DNA from: Prolixibacter bellariivorans ATCC BAA-1284
GTDB lineage: Bacteria; Bacteroidota; Bacteroidia; Bacteroidales; Prolixibacteraceae
Assembly: GCF_000621705.1 (NCBI RefSeq)
Contig: NZ_JHXO01000006.1
Coordinates: 124,001 to 188,000 of the forward strand
DNA: 64,000 bases
Reading direction: 5' to 3'
A model generated the notes under the pieces. It was not told where the DNA came from. It worked only from the letters and a program-made list of their open reading frames with translations, and did no database searches. The position numbers were made by a program, and so were the translations under genes. Positions within the stretch are counted from its first letter, which is position 1. Every line of letters starts with the position of its first letter. Below, in pieces: positions 44,393 to 53,010 of the stretch.

Positions 44393-45596
44393 GGTGCACC
44401 TCCTTTTGTTTTTCCAAAAATTGGAGAAAAGGAACAACTGCTTTGTCGTATCGGTAGTGTTCCGAAGCGAATCTGAAGGCTTCGTGTCCTAATTGTTGAA
44501 TGCGATCAGGAGAGTCGAGCAATTGAATCACTGAATTGGCGAAATATTCCGGAGTGTCGGCTATTAGTAATTCATTTCCAGTGTGTACCGGAATTCCCTC
44601 GGCTCCGATGCTGGTGGTAACAATGGCTTTTCCCATCGTCAGACCTTCCAGAATTTTCACACGGACGCCACTTCCCGAAAGTAATGGTACGACGAGGATG
44701 CTTCGATTTGAAATAAATTCATGCGCATTTTCAATCTCACCCTGGAATTGGATCCCGGGATGGTTGAGGTATTTGCTGAAGCCGTCAGGCGCGTTTCGTC
44801 CAGCTACCCAAAATTGAGAATCCGGATGGCAAGAATGAATTCGCGGCCAGCATTTGTCCACAAACCACTTCAATCCAATTTGATTGGGTATCCAATCGAG
44901 AGCACCCAGAAAGCCAATCGATAATGGAAAGGTAAGTTCGCCAGCTGGCTTTTCCTCGATGGTAAAACCCGGCTGCATAACGATTGCCGGTTTTCGATTG
45001 CCCAACTCGTTGAGTTTTTCCTTGTCTCGTTCGGTTACCGTGGAAAGAATGTCATACTGATTCAGAAAACCGATTTCAGCTTTGCGTAAGCGGTAAACCA
45101 TATTTTTCAGGTAGAATTGCTTGAATCTTTTTTCAACCTGAGCCGTTCGTTCCCAAATTTCATGCTCCACATTGTGGGCCCGGAAAATGATTTTGGCTTG
45201 TGAATATTTCCGGATTGCCATGATATAGGGACAGAGATAAAGCCCCTCGAGTTGGATGACGTCGAAGGATTCTTCCTGTAAGAGGCGGATTAATTGCTTT
45301 TTGAATAGTGGTGAAATGAAGCGTTCGAGGATGTATGCTTTTGTCGAGAATAACCAGTTAATGACCAATTTCGTTATTCTGATATTGGTGTCGACATCTA
45401 CCAGTTTAAATCTAATTTTTGATGTAAGACCAATTGGCAATTCCCTTTCGTGAATGTGGTGTTTGGGCGTGTTCATGGCTAACAGGGTAACCTGATGCCC
45501 GTTATCCACATAACCTTCCAGAATATTCAAAATACCGATGGCACCACCATCTTTTCGTGGAAATGGTACTTTATTGGCCAGTGAGAGGATTTTCAT
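44385..45596 (-). CDS. Family 4-type glycosyltransferase
   Basis: The protein has about 403 residues from ATG 45596. It is a GT-B enzyme: MKILSLANKVPFPRKDGGAIGILNILEGY begins the N-terminal fold, and VVPLLSGSGVRVKILEGLTMGKAIVTTSIGAEGI is the donor-binding loop of the C-terminal domain. It acts at the cytoplasmic side on an unknown acceptor. Its 5' end overlaps the LptF/G-like stop by 26 bp, and its 3' end overlaps the membrane GT2 start by 8 bp, so three or four genes are translated as a coupled unit. Confidence 0.86.
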   Translation of the reverse strand: MKILSLANKVPFPRKDGGAIGILNILEGYVDNGHQVTLLAMNTPKHHIHERELPIGLTSKIRFKLVDVDTNIRITKLVINWLFSTKAYILERFISPLFKKQLIRLLQEESFDVIQLEGLYLCPYIMAIRKYSQAKIIFRAHNVEHEIWERTAQVEKRFKQFYLKNMVYRLRKAEIGFLNQYDILSTVTERDKEKLNELGNRKPAIVMQPGFTIEEKPAGELTFPLSIGFLGALDWIPNQIGLKWFVDKCWPRIHSCHPDSQFWVAGRNAPDGFSKYLNHPGIQFQGEIENAHEFISNRSILVVPLLSGSGVRVKILEGLTMGKAIVTTSIGAEGIPVHTGNELLIADTPEYFANSVIQLLDSPDRIQQLGHEAFRFASEHYRYDKAVVPFLQFLEKQKEVHHV

Positions 45597-47079
45597 GTTG
45601 TTTAGGCTCTTCCTCTTCATCCTTCTTTTTCTTCTTTTTGAACGGATTCAGTTTCCGGAAGATTTCAGCATATGCATCTATATTGAGGATGACAGAGTCG
45701 TTGGCAGCTTTATACGTAAGAAAAATACCGGCCGGCAAAAATAACAGGGAAGAGAACCACATACCTTCCCAAATGTGTCCTACACCTTCGCGCGACATTT
45801 TTTCACCGGTCATGGAAATAATGTAATAGAAAATGAAAAGGACGATGGAGATAACGAGTGGCATTCCCAGTCCGCCTTTCCGGATAATCGCTCCCAATGG
45901 CGCTCCAATGAAGAAGAAGATGAGACATGCCAGCGACAAGGTGAACTTCCGATGCCATTCGACCCAATATTTGTTCAGCCATTTGGTTCGAAGATCCAGG
46001 TCATCCTTGGCCTGTTGAAGCGAACGTTTGTTGGAACGGGCATTTCGGAGTGCCTGGCTAACAATGTCCATTTTTACGTTCCTGTTCATGTGGTTCAGTA
46101 TACTGTCGACATCAACATATTCGTCCATCGCTAACTTGGACGTGACGGAGCTGTCGGTTCGCGCATACGAAACCACTTCACGCGTAAGCGGCGATAAATA
46201 GTTTAGCTTAACAGAGAAATCAGTCCTTCGTTTGTTCAGCTCTTTGGCCATGGAATCGGCACTGGACGACAATTGACGCAAACTAAGCGCCTTGTAAAAA
46301 TTACCAACCGAACTTTCGTCCTTTCGCTTAAAATCCATTCCTTTTATGGGAGTTATCAGAACTTCTTTGCTGAATTTGTCCCTTCGAAATGGATATTCGT
46401 TATTACGGCGGCGCGGGTTCGGTTCCTGATCGGTATATGCTTCGCCCGCGAAAAGCGTCAGCACCATAAATTTCTTGTCTTCACTCATTTTCATGATACC
46501 GGAATCAGCCACAGTGACGGAGGTATTTCCTTCATTCTTCGTGTGATCGTAGATCATGATATTGTAGAGCTTGTCGGTTTTTTTGGATTTCCTGCCGACT
46601 TTAATGGAGTAACCATCTATTTCGTTTGAGAATACGCCGTCTTTGACTATCAACTCGGGTTTCTGGTAACGGATGCTGAGTAGCAAAGCAGCAAATTTGC
46701 GGTTGGTAACCGGCATAACATCATTGGCAAAATAGAAAGCAAAGAGGCTGACAAAAACACTTAAAAATATGAGCGGTCTCATAATGCGGGTCAGCGAAAT
46801 GCCGGCCGCTTTCATCGCGAGCAACTCGTTATTCTCGCCTAAATCCCCAAAAGTCATAATCGAAGCGAGGAGCATGGAGAGAGGTAAAGCCAATGGAATC
46901 AGACTGGAGATGGCATACAGCATTAATTCGGCAATGACCTCGCCATCCAATCCTTTACCTACAAATTCGTCCAGGTACTTCCATAAGAATTGCATGAGGA
47001 GGACGAAAACCGTGATAAAAAAAGTCATGAAAAACGGTCCGACGAACCGGTTTATCATATATTTATAAAGTTGCTTCAT
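45571..47079 (-). CDS. LptF/LptG family permease (YjgP/YjgQ)
   Basis: The 502-residue protein has three N-terminal and three C-terminal helices around a large periplasmic beta-jellyroll-like domain (about residues 110-330). It begins LYKYMINRFVGPFFMTFFITVFVLLMQFLWKYLDEF and contains SLIPLALPLSMLLASIMTFGDLGENNELLAMKAAGIS, the LptF/G signature. The C-terminal tail is highly charged (KKKKKDEEEEPK). LptF/G form the membrane part of the LPS exporter with LptB. As head of an operon with two glycosyltransferases, it fits LPS assembly. Whether it is F or G is not clear. Confidence 0.9.
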   Translation of the reverse strand: MKQLYKYMINRFVGPFFMTFFITVFVLLMQFLWKYLDEFVGKGLDGEVIAELMLYAISSLIPLALPLSMLLASIMTFGDLGENNELLAMKAAGISLTRIMRPLIFLSVFVSLFAFYFANDVMPVTNRKFAALLLSIRYQKPELIVKDGVFSNEIDGYSIKVGRKSKKTDKLYNIMIYDHTKNEGNTSVTVADSGIMKMSEDKKFMVLTLFAGEAYTDQEPNPRRRNNEYPFRRDKFSKEVLITPIKGMDFKRKDESSVGNFYKALSLRQLSSSADSMAKELNKRRTDFSVKLNYLSPLTREVVSYARTDSSVTSKLAMDEYVDVDSILNHMNRNVKMDIVSQALRNARSNKRSLQQAKDDLDLRTKWLNKYWVEWHRKFTLSLACLIFFFIGAPLGAIIRKGGLGMPLVISIVLFIFYYIISMTGEKMSREGVGHIWEGMWFSSLLFLPAGIFLTYKAANDSVILNIDAYAEIFRKLNPFKKKKKKDEEEEPKQHENPLTGQ

Positions 47080-47109
47080 GAAAGTTATAAGTCAAATCTC
47101 AAACCTTCA

Positions 47110-47142
47110 CAAAGCTAATGTATTTTTGGGATTTTGAACAAA
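47110..47142 (-). promoter_or_regulatory. Bacteroidota promoter of the lptF/G operon
   Basis: On the minus strand, TTTG (47139-47142), a 21-bp spacer and TAGCTTTG (47110-47117), a perfect -7 box. The predicted start is near 47103, giving a 24-nt leader. Confidence 0.6.
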
Positions 47143-47147
47143 TGAGA

Positions 47148-47519
47148 TTAGGAGCCGAGTGCATGTTTCAACTCAGCAATTTGGGAGTTCCAGAGATCTT
47201 TGGCATCGTCAATTTCGTCTTCTTCAACAAAATCAGTAATAACCAACGAAACATCACCTGTTAGTTCATCGCGGGCAACCTTGAATTCAAAGTAGCAATC
47301 TTCACCACAGTCTGTCCAGCGGAAGCGGACCATATCATTTTGCCGGCTGCCGATCATTTCGGCTTCCTGTTCGGTACTGTCCCAAACAAATGTGTATGTT
47401 TTTCCCCGTACAGTCACATTATCGGCAAACCATTCTGATAATCCCGAAGCAGTACTTAATCGGCTAAATAAAACGGAAGGTGATGATTTGAAATTATATT
47501 CGAGCTGAAGTTTCTTCAT
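47148..47519 (-). CDS. START-like (SRPBCC) domain protein
   Basis: The 123-residue protein matches the small Bacteroidota START-like family: KLQLEYNFKSSPSVLFSRLSTASGLSEWFADNV, then FVWDSTEQEAEMIGSRQNDMVRFRW, and the acidic FVEEDEIDDAKDLWNSQIAELKHALG at the end. The SRPBCC fold has a deep hydrophobic cavity; the ligand is unknown. It resembles AHSA1-like proteins in length. It is transcribed on its own, 69 bp before the lptF/G-like gene, with a separate promoter for the latter. Confidence 0.85.
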   Translation of the reverse strand: MKKLQLEYNFKSSPSVLFSRLSTASGLSEWFADNVTVRGKTYTFVWDSTEQEAEMIGSRQNDMVRFRWTDCGEDCYFEFKVARDELTGDVSLVITDFVEEDEIDDAKDLWNSQIAELKHALGS

Positions 47520-47652
47520 TGCGGTTTAATTGAACTTAAGTTAAGTTTTCAAGTGGGGTAACATTTTACTGCAAAATAGTAAATTATTCCAGTTTGGCAA
47601 GCACGAGCGGGATCTGTTGGCGGAAAAAAACCTCAAAAATTTGAGCAAAGCT

Positions 47653-47683
47653 GTTGACAGATGACGGAAACATATTATATTTG
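47653..47683 (+). promoter_or_regulatory. consensus Bacteroidota promoter of tRNA-Met
   Basis: GTTG (47653-47656), an exact 19-bp spacer and TATATTTG (47676-47683) give a perfect -7 and a 3/4 -33 match. The predicted start is near 47690, 15 nt before the tRNA. Confidence 0.85.
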
Positions 47684-47704
47684 CACCCGCTAACGCGAAA
47701 AAAT

Positions 47705-47778
47705 GGCGAGGTAGCTCAGCTGGTTAGAGCGCATGATTCATAATCATGAGGTCGCCGGTTCAAGCCCGGCTCTCGCTA
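47705..47778 (+). tRNA. tRNA-Met (CAT), elongator type
   Basis: A 74-nt cloverleaf is complete. The acceptor stem is GGCGAGG/TCTCGCT (two G-U pairs), the D stem GCTC/GAGC, the anticodon stem CATGA/TCATG with loop TTCATAA, the T stem GCCGG/CCGGC, and the discriminator is A. The anticodon CAT is at 47739-47741. There is no GGG/CCC block in the anticodon stem and no C1-A72 mismatch, so it is not initiator tRNA. Whether it is elongator Met or a lysidine-modified Ile isoacceptor cannot be fully separated, but the overall form resembles Bacteroidota elongator Met. CCA is not encoded. Confidence 0.93.
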
Positions 47779-47780
47779 CT

Positions 47781-47819
47781 AAGGTCTGCAGGTAATTACT
47801 TGCAGACCTTTTTCTTTTT
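47781..47819 (+). terminator. terminator of the tRNA-Met unit
   Basis: A 13-bp stem (47781-47793 with 47798-47810, one G-T pair) with loop AATT is followed by TTTCTTTTT. It starts two bases after the tRNA and isolates it from cstA. Confidence 0.92.
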
Positions 47820-47916
47820 ATTGAAGATGGTTGGCGTGTTGAATAATAGCTTCATTGATTGGTTTTGGAACCATAATATTTTGCATTTTTCGCTGCTGAA
47901 ACCAACCATTAAACCA

Positions 47917-49371
47917 ATGATCACTTTTCTGTCTGCACTGGCCTTTCTTTTACTGGGGTATCATTTTTACGGCCGCTTTGTAGAGCGAATGGCGGGAGCA
48001 GATCCCGGAAGGAAAACGCCAGCCATAACAATGAACGATGGAGTGGATTATCTTCCTCTTCCATGGTGGAAGATTTTTCTGATTCAGTTTTTGAATATTG
48101 CCGGCCTCGGCCCCATTTTTGGTGCGGTTGCCGGGGCGATGTGGGGGCCCGTGGCTTTTCTTTGGATTGTGCTGGGCTCAGTGTTTGGCGGTGCCGTGCA
48201 CGATTATTTTTCCGGTATGCTATCCATCCGGCACAATGGATTGAGTATTTCTGAAATAACTGGTATTTACCTTGGGAATGGCATGAAGCAGTTCATGCGG
48301 GCTTTTACGGTTTTTCTGATGGTTATCGTCGGTGCGGTATTCATCATGGGGCCGGCCAAAATCCTGAGCGATATGACATCCGGATTTGGAGGTGTTGGCT
48401 TCTGGGTAACCATCGTTTTTATTTACTACCTGGCAGCTACTATGTTACCCATCGATAAGCTGATTGGCAAACTCTATCCCATTTTCGGATTTTCCTTACT
48501 CTTCATGGCTGTAGGATTGATGATTGCTATATTGGTGAAAGGGATCCCGATACCGGAACTTACGGTTGAATCATTCACAAATCGGCACCATGCCTCGGAA
48601 CAATTTCCGGTTTTCCCGATGTTATTCATCACCATCGCCTGCGGGGCGATTTCCGGCTTTCACGCAACGCAGTCTCCATTGATGGCACGCTGTATTACCA
48701 ATGAGAAATACGGACGCCGGGTGTTTTACGGAGCGATGATTTCGGAAGCTGTAGTAGCCATGATTTGGGCGGCTATTAGTATGAGTTTCTTTGGTGGCGT
48801 AGGCAAGCTGAATGACGTGATGATCGCGCAGCAGGGAAACGCAGCATTTGTCGTGAATGAGATTTCTAATTCGCTGCTGGGGAAAGTTGGCGGGTTACTT
48901 GCATTGCTGGGGGTTGTTGCTGCACCCATCACATCGGGTGATACCGCTTTTCGCAGTGCACGATTAATTGTTTCTGACTTTCTGAAATTCCCGCAAGGAC
49001 CAATCCGGAACCGATTGTTGGTGAGTATTCCAATTTTCGTCATTGGCTTTTTACTAACGCAAATCAATTTTGGCGTGATCTGGCGTTATTTTGCCTGGTC
49101 GAACCAAACACTGGCGACGATTGTCTTGTGGGCGGTAACCGTTTATCTGATGCAGGAAAACAAGTTGTATCAGGTTACACTGTTGCCGGCGCTTTTCATG
49201 ACGACGGTAATAACCACCTACCTCTTCTTTGCCCCGGAAGGATTTAGCATTACATGGGCAGCATCACTGACAGTTGGTTTGACCGCTTCGTTGTTGTTGT
49301 ATGTATTGTTTGACCGTTACCGGCGAAAATATCGTCGGATGGAAAAAAAATTGCAATACGAAATTGATTAG
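47917..49371 (+). CDS. cstA: CstA-family carbon starvation transporter
   Basis: The protein has 484 residues from ATG 47917; the same frame reads back through the tRNA terminator, so upstream starts are not credible. About 13 hydrophobic segments follow MITFLSALAFLLLGYHFYGRFVERM, with the CstA core GPIFGAVAGAMWGPVAFLWIVLGSVFGGAVHDYFSGMLSIRHNG and SGFHATQSPLMARC. CstA members take up pyruvate or peptides. At about 480 residues this is the short form, lacking the long C-terminal region of E. coli CstA. A PFL-like gene lies nearby (50031) across a minus-strand gene. Confidence 0.93.
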   Translation: MITFLSALAFLLLGYHFYGRFVERMAGADPGRKTPAITMNDGVDYLPLPWWKIFLIQFLNIAGLGPIFGAVAGAMWGPVAFLWIVLGSVFGGAVHDYFSGMLSIRHNGLSISEITGIYLGNGMKQFMRAFTVFLMVIVGAVFIMGPAKILSDMTSGFGGVGFWVTIVFIYYLAATMLPIDKLIGKLYPIFGFSLLFMAVGLMIAILVKGIPIPELTVESFTNRHHASEQFPVFPMLFITIACGAISGFHATQSPLMARCITNEKYGRRVFYGAMISEAVVAMIWAAISMSFFGGVGKLNDVMIAQQGNAAFVVNEISNSLLGKVGGLLALLGVVAAPITSGDTAFRSARLIVSDFLKFPQGPIRNRLLVSIPIFVIGFLLTQINFGVIWRYFAWSNQTLATIVLWAVTVYLMQENKLYQVTLLPALFMTTVITTYLFFAPEGFSITWAASLTVGLTASLLLYVLFDRYRRKYRRMEKKLQYEID

Positions 49372-49382
49372 CTCAAAAAACA

Positions 49383-49410
49383 AAACCCCGGAAATCATCC
49401 GGGGTTTCTT
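49383..49410. terminator. bidirectional terminator, cstA / Spy-like gene
   Basis: A perfect 9-bp stem (49383-49391 with 49399-49407) with a 7-nt loop and flanking A/T runs, between convergent genes. Confidence 0.85.
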
Positions 49411-49411
49411 A

Positions 49412-49783
49412 TTATCTTCTCATGCCTCTTCGTTGCTGCATCATTTCCTGCTGATGCTTCTGGTATTTCTCGAATTGCTCCTTGGTGAAAAGTTGATTTA
49501 GTTCCTTATTCTTTTGGTCCCTTATCGACATCATTTCATCGCGCATAGCTTCGCGATCTGAGCTGCGATCGGCGAAAGCTTCCTTCATTTTTTCGGCATA
49601 TTTCAGATTGATCTGATACAACTTTTCCGAAGTGGCTTTATCAAGATTCAACGCTTCGGTTGTCTGCTTAGTCTGGCGTTTGGCAATATCTTCAGCAGAC
49701 ATATTGCCCCGACGAGGTTGTGCATTGGCCATGGCGATTCCCATGAACAAACTTAGCAGGATAAATAAGAGTCTTGTTTTCAT
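49412..49783 (-). CDS. Periplasmic Spy/DUF4890-like helical protein
   Basis: The 123-residue protein has a signal peptide (LFILLSLFMGIAMANAQ). The mature part is charged and helical: DIAKRQTKQTTEALNLDKATSEKLYQINLKYAEKMKEAF, then a repeat-like MSIRDQKNKELNQLFTKEQFEKYQKHQ, and a tail rich in Met/Gln/Arg. This is the layout of Spy/CpxP-type periplasmic chaperones and of DUF4890. Function is unproven. It starts about 250 bp from the divergent PFL-like gene. Confidence 0.75.
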   Translation of the reverse strand: MKTRLLFILLSLFMGIAMANAQPRRGNMSAEDIAKRQTKQTTEALNLDKATSEKLYQINLKYAEKMKEAFADRSSDREAMRDEMMSIRDQKNKELNQLFTKEQFEKYQKHQQEMMQQRRGMRR

Positions 49784-50030
49784 CTGAACGAAATTAAGTG
49801 ATTACATGCCTAAGATAGGAATGATAAAGAAAAGTTTAATTGAATTCTTTGACTAAAGATTAATTAACATATTTTAACGTGTTGTTTGGCAGTCGTTTTT
49901 AAAAATTGTGAAGCATCGCTTGTATTTTTAATTAAATTGGCAAGAAGTTGTTTTCAGCTGACAGATAAAGTATCGGGTTATAATTGGAAATGGGAAGCTA
50001 CATTTTTCAGGTAAACGAAACTAGTTTGAT

Positions 50031-52244
50031 ATGAAAAGTCTCCGTCGGAAGATTTGCATAATGGAAAAGTTTACCCGGGTGTACCAGGAGTTCCGGACAG
50101 CAGAACCTTCGGTTAGGGAGTTGCGTTGTCTGGAGGTATTGTTTCCGGCTATATTGCAGCCTGTTGGTAAAACCGATCGGTTTGTCGGACGAGTTGAACC
50201 GTTACCCATAGGTATTTCCATTTACGAAGGTTATTTGGGATATTTTTACGATGGAGCACGGATGAACGCCTTGCTGGGACATCCGCAGTTGAGTTTTAAA
50301 CTTGAATTACGCCTCAGAACACTGGAGGCTTTTTGGCGGGGCGAAAATTCGGTTGCTAAAATTAAGTCGGCACAACGCCAGGCAGAGGTAAAGTATACTC
50401 CCGATAAGATAAGGCGTTTCCAGAATCATGGTGTTATAGAACCATACTATCGCATAAACGGTGTCAATCCTGATTATTCAAAGTTATTGCAAAAAGGAAT
50501 CCCTGGACTTCGCGAGGAATTACAATCGGTTGATTTAGCGGAGGCAGATGATAAAAAGCGGGCAACCGTGACTTCCATGCTGGGGGCACTGGATATTCTT
50601 GTTCGGGTTATTAATCAATATGCTGTATACGCCCGCGATTTAAGCGATGAGTGTGTACATGAAGAAAGCAAGGCGGAATTGCTGCACATGGCAACGGCTT
50701 TGGAAACCATATCCGATTCAAAGCCAACCACATTCAGAGAAGCTGTTCAGTTGATTCATTTGTTTTCCTTGCTGTCGGGAACCGGGAATTATGGCCGTCT
50801 TGATGTTTGTCTTGGCGATTTTCTGGTACGCGATTTAGAAAACGGAGAACTGACAGAAGAGTTGGCACATCAACTGATGGAATCGTTTTGGCTACTGATC
50901 AATGCACGTCAATTAGGAGCTGAAGGACGAATGGTGATTGGTGGGAAAGGTCGTCCAAACGAAGAAGCAGCCGACAAGTTTGCCCAACTCGCGCTACAGA
51001 CGAGTGCCTCGGTAAAAGAGGCGTTACCACAAATCTGTCTTAGGTATTACGACGGACAGAATGAGACGCTTTTTACGCAGGCTGCGGGTTTATTGTCGGA
51101 AGGAAATATTAATCCGCTTCTATTTAACGATTCCAGCCTGTTGCCTTACATCGTTCAGAATTATGCAGTTTCGGAGGAAGAAGCTGAACAATATATTCCC
51201 AATGGTAATGGAGGCTTTGTGTTTTGGCACCGAAGTATCGGCGGACCCGCCGGTGCTATAAACCTGCTAAAAGTACTTGAGCTTTCGATAAATAGCGGAC
51301 GAGATTTTATTTCCGGGACTGAAGTGGGACCTGACTTTGGAAAATTCTCCGAATTTCATAACTTGGATGGCATATGGGATGCCTTTTCCCGGGAGGTAGA
51401 ATATTTCGTAGAAGCCCTGGCCATCCAGGAGGAAATATTGAACACCGTTATCAACCGGGAGGCATCCTTTATTTATGCTTCCATCCTGCATGACCAATGC
51501 ATTTCTGATGGACATTCCATTTTTGATGGTGAGGGTCCCCTGCTGGGAAGTGGAGTAGAAGTGGCCGGCGCGAAAAATGTTGGTGACAGTCTGGCAGCAA
51601 TTGATTCAATCGTTTTTCAGGATAAATTAATTTATCCGGTTAAGTTGAGTTACATTATTGGCGAAAATTATGAGGGCTTTGAAAGTGAACGGGAATTGCT
51701 GTCGAAGTCACTTTATCGGCGGGATATCAGGAATAAATCCGACGATTTTATCCGGAGGATAGATCAGCTATTGTCGAATACAGGTTCCGGGTACGCAAAA
51801 AAATCGGGCATGCATTACTTTGCCCATTGTCCGGCAAACGGAAAAATAAATATGGCTTTTGGCCGAAAAACAGCTGCCAGTGCCAATGGGCGAAAAGGGA
51901 TGGAGTTGCTGGATTGTTCGCTGAACCATCGTATCATTCTACAAAGTCACCCTGAAAAAATTACTTTCCCCGATACGGAAATTCTTCAACGAAATGGTAT
52001 GCATCTTTTTCAGGTGAGTAAAATGTTGGACGTGGGACAACAACTCACCATTCTTCAGGCATTAAGGCAGCTGGGAGTTGGGCAAATGGTGGTAAACGTG
52101 TTGGATCGAGACACATTGGAGGCCGCTCGTCGTGATCCGGAGAACTATCGCAATGTTATGGTACGTCTGGGGTCGGGAGCTGTCCGTTTTGTGGAACTTG
52201 ATGCCGATACGCAGGAACAAATTATCATCCAGCTCGATGATTGA
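50031..52244 (+). CDS. Catalytically degenerate pyruvate formate-lyase-like protein
   Basis: This 737-residue protein (or 727 from ATG 50061) is a full-length glycyl radical enzyme fold. Family landmarks are FREAVQLIHLFSLL, GRLDVCLGDFL, LFNDSSLLPYIVQ, INLLKVLELSINSG, and LHDQCISDGHSIF...GDSLAAIDSIVFQDK. Yet both catalytic residues are missing. The thiyl Cys of the GCVE loop is Asn393 (NGNGGF), and the C-terminal radical Gly position is Ser715 (VRLGSGAVRF instead of RVSGYAVRF). No radical SAM activase is adjacent. It cannot use the canonical mechanism and may be a scaffold, a binding protein or an enzyme with new chemistry. Function unknown. Confidence 0.85.
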   Translation: MKSLRRKICIMEKFTRVYQEFRTAEPSVRELRCLEVLFPAILQPVGKTDRFVGRVEPLPIGISIYEGYLGYFYDGARMNALLGHPQLSFKLELRLRTLEAFWRGENSVAKIKSAQRQAEVKYTPDKIRRFQNHGVIEPYYRINGVNPDYSKLLQKGIPGLREELQSVDLAEADDKKRATVTSMLGALDILVRVINQYAVYARDLSDECVHEESKAELLHMATALETISDSKPTTFREAVQLIHLFSLLSGTGNYGRLDVCLGDFLVRDLENGELTEELAHQLMESFWLLINARQLGAEGRMVIGGKGRPNEEAADKFAQLALQTSASVKEALPQICLRYYDGQNETLFTQAAGLLSEGNINPLLFNDSSLLPYIVQNYAVSEEEAEQYIPNGNGGFVFWHRSIGGPAGAINLLKVLELSINSGRDFISGTEVGPDFGKFSEFHNLDGIWDAFSREVEYFVEALAIQEEILNTVINREASFIYASILHDQCISDGHSIFDGEGPLLGSGVEVAGAKNVGDSLAAIDSIVFQDKLIYPVKLSYIIGENYEGFESERELLSKSLYRRDIRNKSDDFIRRIDQLLSNTGSGYAKKSGMHYFAHCPANGKINMAFGRKTAASANGRKGMELLDCSLNHRIILQSHPEKITFPDTEILQRNGMHLFQVSKMLDVGQQLTILQALRQLGVGQMVVNVLDRDTLEAARRDPENYRNVMVRLGSGAVRFVELDADTQEQIIIQLDD

Positions 52245-52270
52245 GGCGGTTTGAGGTTTCTGGTAAACAC

Positions 52271-52301
52271 TTTTCTTTTTCAGGCATGCTTCTTACCTTT
52301 G
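52271..52301 (+). promoter_or_regulatory. Bacteroidota promoter of recR
   Basis: TTTT (52271-52274), an exact 19-bp spacer and TACCTTTG (52294-52301), a perfect -7 box. The predicted start is near 52308, 15 nt before ATG 52323. Confidence 0.6.
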
Positions 52302-52322
52302 GGCACACTGAATTTGTGAAAC

Positions 52323-52949
52323 ATGACCCAAGATACTTTCCCATCTAAATTACTTGAAAATGCTGTAACGGAATTTGCCAAGCTTCCGGGCATTGGAAAA
52401 AAAACAGCACTACGGTTGGTCCTGCATCTGCTTAAGCAGGAAAAGGAGGAGGTGCATCGTTTCAGCAGTTCCATTACCCGCTTGCGCGATGAAATAAGGC
52501 ATTGTAAAATTTGCCGGAATATTTCGGACACTGAAGTTTGCAATATTTGCAGCAATAATTCCCGCGACCATGCAACCATTTGTGTCGTGGAGAACATACG
52601 TGATGTGATGTCCATCGAAAATACGCAGCAATATCACGGTGTCTTTCATGTGCTGGGTGGTATTATCTCTCCGATGGATGGAATCGGGCCTGCAGATCTG
52701 GAAGTTGATTCATTGATAAAGCGGGTCATCGAGGGCGATGTGAAGGAGATTATTCTCGCATTGAGCACCACGATGGAAGGAGATAGCACAAACTTCTATA
52801 TATTTAAGAAATTAAAAGATTCCGGAGTGAAGGTTTCCATGCTGGCGCGGGGGGTCTCCATTGGCGATGAACTGGAGTATATTGATGAAGTTACGTTGGG
52901 CCGTTCTTTGATTAATCGTCAGTTGTTTGAGCAGTCTCTCGGGCAATAA
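52323..52949 (+). CDS. recR: Recombination mediator RecR
   Basis: The 208-residue protein has the helix-hairpin-helix [20 protein letters not shown], the zinc finger [16 protein letters not shown], and a Toprim domain ([50 protein letters not shown]). With RecO and RecF it loads RecA at gaps. It acts in the cytoplasm at the nucleoid. Length is typical and it has its own promoter. It is followed after 61 bp by the GT2 fusion gene, with no terminator seen, so read-through is possible. Confidence 0.97.
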   Translation: MTQDTFPSKLLENAVTEFAKLPGIGKKTALRLVLHLLKQEKEEVHRFSSSITRLRDEIRHCKICRNISDTEVCNICSNNSRDHATICVVENIRDVMSIENTQQYHGVFHVLGGIISPMDGIGPADLEVDSLIKRVIEGDVKEIILALSTTMEGDSTNFYIFKKLKDSGVKVSMLARGVSIGDELEYIDEVTLGRSLINRQLFEQSLGQ

Positions 52950-53010
52950 TTCAAATTTCGGTAACCGGATGAAATTTTAACCTGACTTAAACATATAAAC
53001 CTGTCCATCA

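Noticed and set aside
47705-47778. Initiator tRNA-fMet
   Set aside because: The anticodon stem lacks the three G-C pairs and the acceptor lacks the 1-72 mismatch of initiators.
47746-47916. In-frame upstream extension of the cstA reading frame beginning inside the tRNA
   Set aside because: It overlaps the tRNA 3' half and its terminator; the CstA family N-terminus begins at ATG 47917.
50031-52244. Frameshift or sequencing error as the cause of the degenerate PFL-like active site
   Set aside because: The frame is continuous and flanking family motifs are aligned on both sides of each lost residue, so substitutions rather than indels explain it.
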